A stretch of 5,896 bases of DNA, taken from CAZUHK01 sp964620345. GTDB lineage: Bacteria > Planctomycetota > Phycisphaerae > Phycisphaerales > Zrk34. The position numbers and the translations under genes were made by a program. The stretch is from the NCBI GenBank assembly GCA_964620345.1, contig CAZUHK010000176.1, forward strand, positions 1-5,896. The letters run 5' to 3'. How positions within the stretch are numbered: position 1 is the stretch's first letter; every line of letters begins with the position of its first letter. Below are positions 5,016 to 5,896 of the stretch, one piece after another. Under the pieces are notes generated by a model. It made no database searches. It saw only the letters and a list, made by a program, of their open reading frames with translations, and was not told where the DNA came from.

Positions 5016-5711
5016 ATGCTCAACTATCCCGTCGCGGTGACGGTGTGCCTGGTATTGATCGCGCTCAACGCCTGGTGGGGCCGGCGGCTGTCGCGGCTCG
5101 ACGCCGCGCGCGAGCGGCGCTACCGCCGCGGGCTGGCGATCGCGATGCTCGTCGCCTGGGCGACCGTCGCCGGCTACTACCTCTGGCCGACCCGGTTCGA
5201 TCCCTGGCACGCCTGGCCCCTGCACATCTGCGACATCGCGGCGCTGATCGGCCCGCTGGCGATGCTCACGCGCGTCCGGCTGTTCCGAACGATCCTCTAC
5301 TTCTGGGGCATCGGCCTCACGACGCAGGGCTTTGTCACCCCCGTCCTCGAAGCCGGGCCCCAAAGCATGCAATACTGGCTGTTCTGGGTAAACCACACCG
5401 CGGTGGTCGGCCTCGCGGTCTACGCGGTGGGGGTGATCGGCTACCGCCCGCGGTTCGATGACCTGCTGGCCGCGATCGGCTTCACCGCCTGCTGGGCCTG
5501 CTTCGTCACCCCGATCAACCTCGCCCACGACCTGAACTACGGCTACCTCGGCCCCACGCCCCCAAGCCAGACCCGCGGCACACTCGTCGACCTGCTGGGC
5601 CCCTGGCCCCTGCGCATGCTCTGGATGGCCGCCCTGGTCGTCCTGATGTTCATCCTCCTCTGGGCCCCCTGGGCCATCGCCCGCCGCGCGGCCACACGCC
5701 CCACAGACTGA
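5016..5711 (+). CDS. YwaF/TIGR02206-family integral membrane protein
   Basis: This 231-residue polytopic protein has about six or seven hydrophobic segments (approximately 5-23, 39-57, 68-85, 91-108, 119-141, 150-168 and 200-221). Arg-rich loops at 23-38 and the C-terminal tail suggest those parts face the cytoplasm. Family-like motifs are PLHICDIAALIGPLA (68-82), YFWGIGLTTQGFVTP (95-109), a conserved-type His at 127 (WVNHTAVV), a Thr-Pro-x-Asn-Leu segment near 165-169, NYGYL (174-178) and LLGPWP (193-198). These mark the YwaF family, whose bacterial role is unknown. It is distantly related to eukaryotic TMEM164, reported as a lipid acyltransferase; C72 and H127 could be the equivalent pair, which is speculation. 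It lies 21 bp after znuC where a permease gene would be expected, but nothing in it resembles ZnuB. The start is supported by the TACACT-N6-ATG spacing. Confidence 0.82.
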   Translation: MLNYPVAVTVCLVLIALNAWWGRRLSRLDAARERRYRRGLAIAMLVAWATVAGYYLWPTRFDPWHAWPLHICDIAALIGPLAMLTRVRLFRTILYFWGIGLTTQGFVTPVLEAGPQSMQYWLFWVNHTAVVGLAVYAVGVIGYRPRFDDLLAAIGFTACWACFVTPINLAHDLNYGYLGPTPPSQTRGTLVDLLGPWPLRMLWMAALVVLMFILLWAPWAIARRAATRPTD

Positions 5712-5896
5712 ACCAATCACCCCGGCCAAAACAATCCGCGCCCCCCCAACCCCCACCGCCGATGGCCTCATGCAACGCCGCAAGATCGCGCAGCAGCAGC
5801 GATAGCGGGTGCTCTGCTCGAGCAGGTTGCCACGTTGCGTCGCGTCTGGCGGGTGCCACACCTTGTCCGCTTCAGCGGCAAGGTGTGCGGGCGTGC
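5712..5896. other. gene-free right end
   Basis: I find no supportable gene in these 185 bases. The first part is C-rich with no clear terminator for the YwaF-like gene. The rest holds a 12-bp palindrome (CTGCTCGAGCAG, 5814-5825), an 8-base direct repeat GCGGGTGC (5805-5812 and 5849-5856) and the hairpin at 5857-5887. Confidence 0.6.
5857..5887. repeat. bulged inverted repeat (REP-like hairpin)
   Basis: The arms CACACCTTG (5857-5865) and CAAGGTGTG (5879-5887) pair perfectly. They are followed inward by one unpaired T (5866), then CCGC/GCGG closing the tetraloop TTCA. This makes 13 pairs with one bulge. It is preceded by GGGTGCCAC, a prefix I associate with dispersed hairpin repeats in planctomycete genomes. 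There is no T-run on either side, so it is not a standard terminator. The copy may continue past the window end. Confidence 0.7.

Noticed and set aside
5650..5859. 69-codon minus-strand open frame at the right end (contains a plausible HPLSLLLRDLAALHEA helix).
   Set aside because: It overlaps the end of the YwaF-like gene, becomes Gly/Trp/Arg low complexity, and I recognise no family; the helix-like stretch alone is not enough.
4179..5861. 560-codon minus-strand open frame opposite znuC and the YwaF-like gene.
   Set aside because: It is low-complexity His/Gln/Arg-rich shadow sequence, runs through the N gap, and the sense strand encodes clear ABC and membrane-protein motifs.

Overview
The window is a high-GC stretch of bacterial chromosome (roughly two thirds G+C by eye, not computed). 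It holds one minus-strand gene, mutS, and a plus-strand series: tRNA-Ala(CGC), a zinc-binding lipoprotein gene (znuA), an ABC ATPase gene (znuC) and a YwaF/TIGR02206-type membrane protein gene. Promoters sit only six bases before start codons, no gene has a clear Shine-Dalgarno sequence, and there is a small remnant that resembles the C-terminus of planctomycetal prenyltransferase/squalene-oxidase-repeat proteins. Together these suggest a planctomycete (Phycisphaerae-like) or a similar high-GC lineage. That placement is inference and no marker gene fixes it. A run of ten Ns inside znuC shows this is a draft or metagenome scaffold.

Layout. 34-2799 (minus): complete MutS with an unusual Pro/Ser/Lys-rich linker built from a 33-bp tandem repeat, followed by a candidate sliding-clamp motif and the C-terminal helical domain. 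2800-2888: about 90 bp with apparent back-to-back promoters for mutS and the tRNA. 2889-2998: tRNA-Ala(CGC) and its intrinsic terminator. 2997-3089 (minus): the terminator's T-tract abuts the stop codon of a truncated convergent gene. 3123-3157: compact znuA promoter with a perfect GATAAC-GG-GTTATC dyad, a candidate Zur operator. 3158-4994: znuA, a repeat-rich 91-bp spacer, then znuC with the N gap. 5016-5711: YwaF-like six- or seven-helix membrane protein with its own candidate -10 box. 5712-5896: no gene, but a GC-rich bulged hairpin of dispersed-repeat type.

How the genes relate. ZnuA and ZnuC would be the extracytoplasmic receptor and the ATPase of a zinc importer, yet the expected permease gene (znuB) is absent and its place is taken by an unrelated membrane protein family. 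MutS acts alone here in mismatch repair. I see no mobile element, CRISPR array or defence system. The points most worth following are the shared leaderless-promoter geometry, the candidate Zur operator, the missing permease, the MutS linker repeat, and the truncated gene next to the tRNA.
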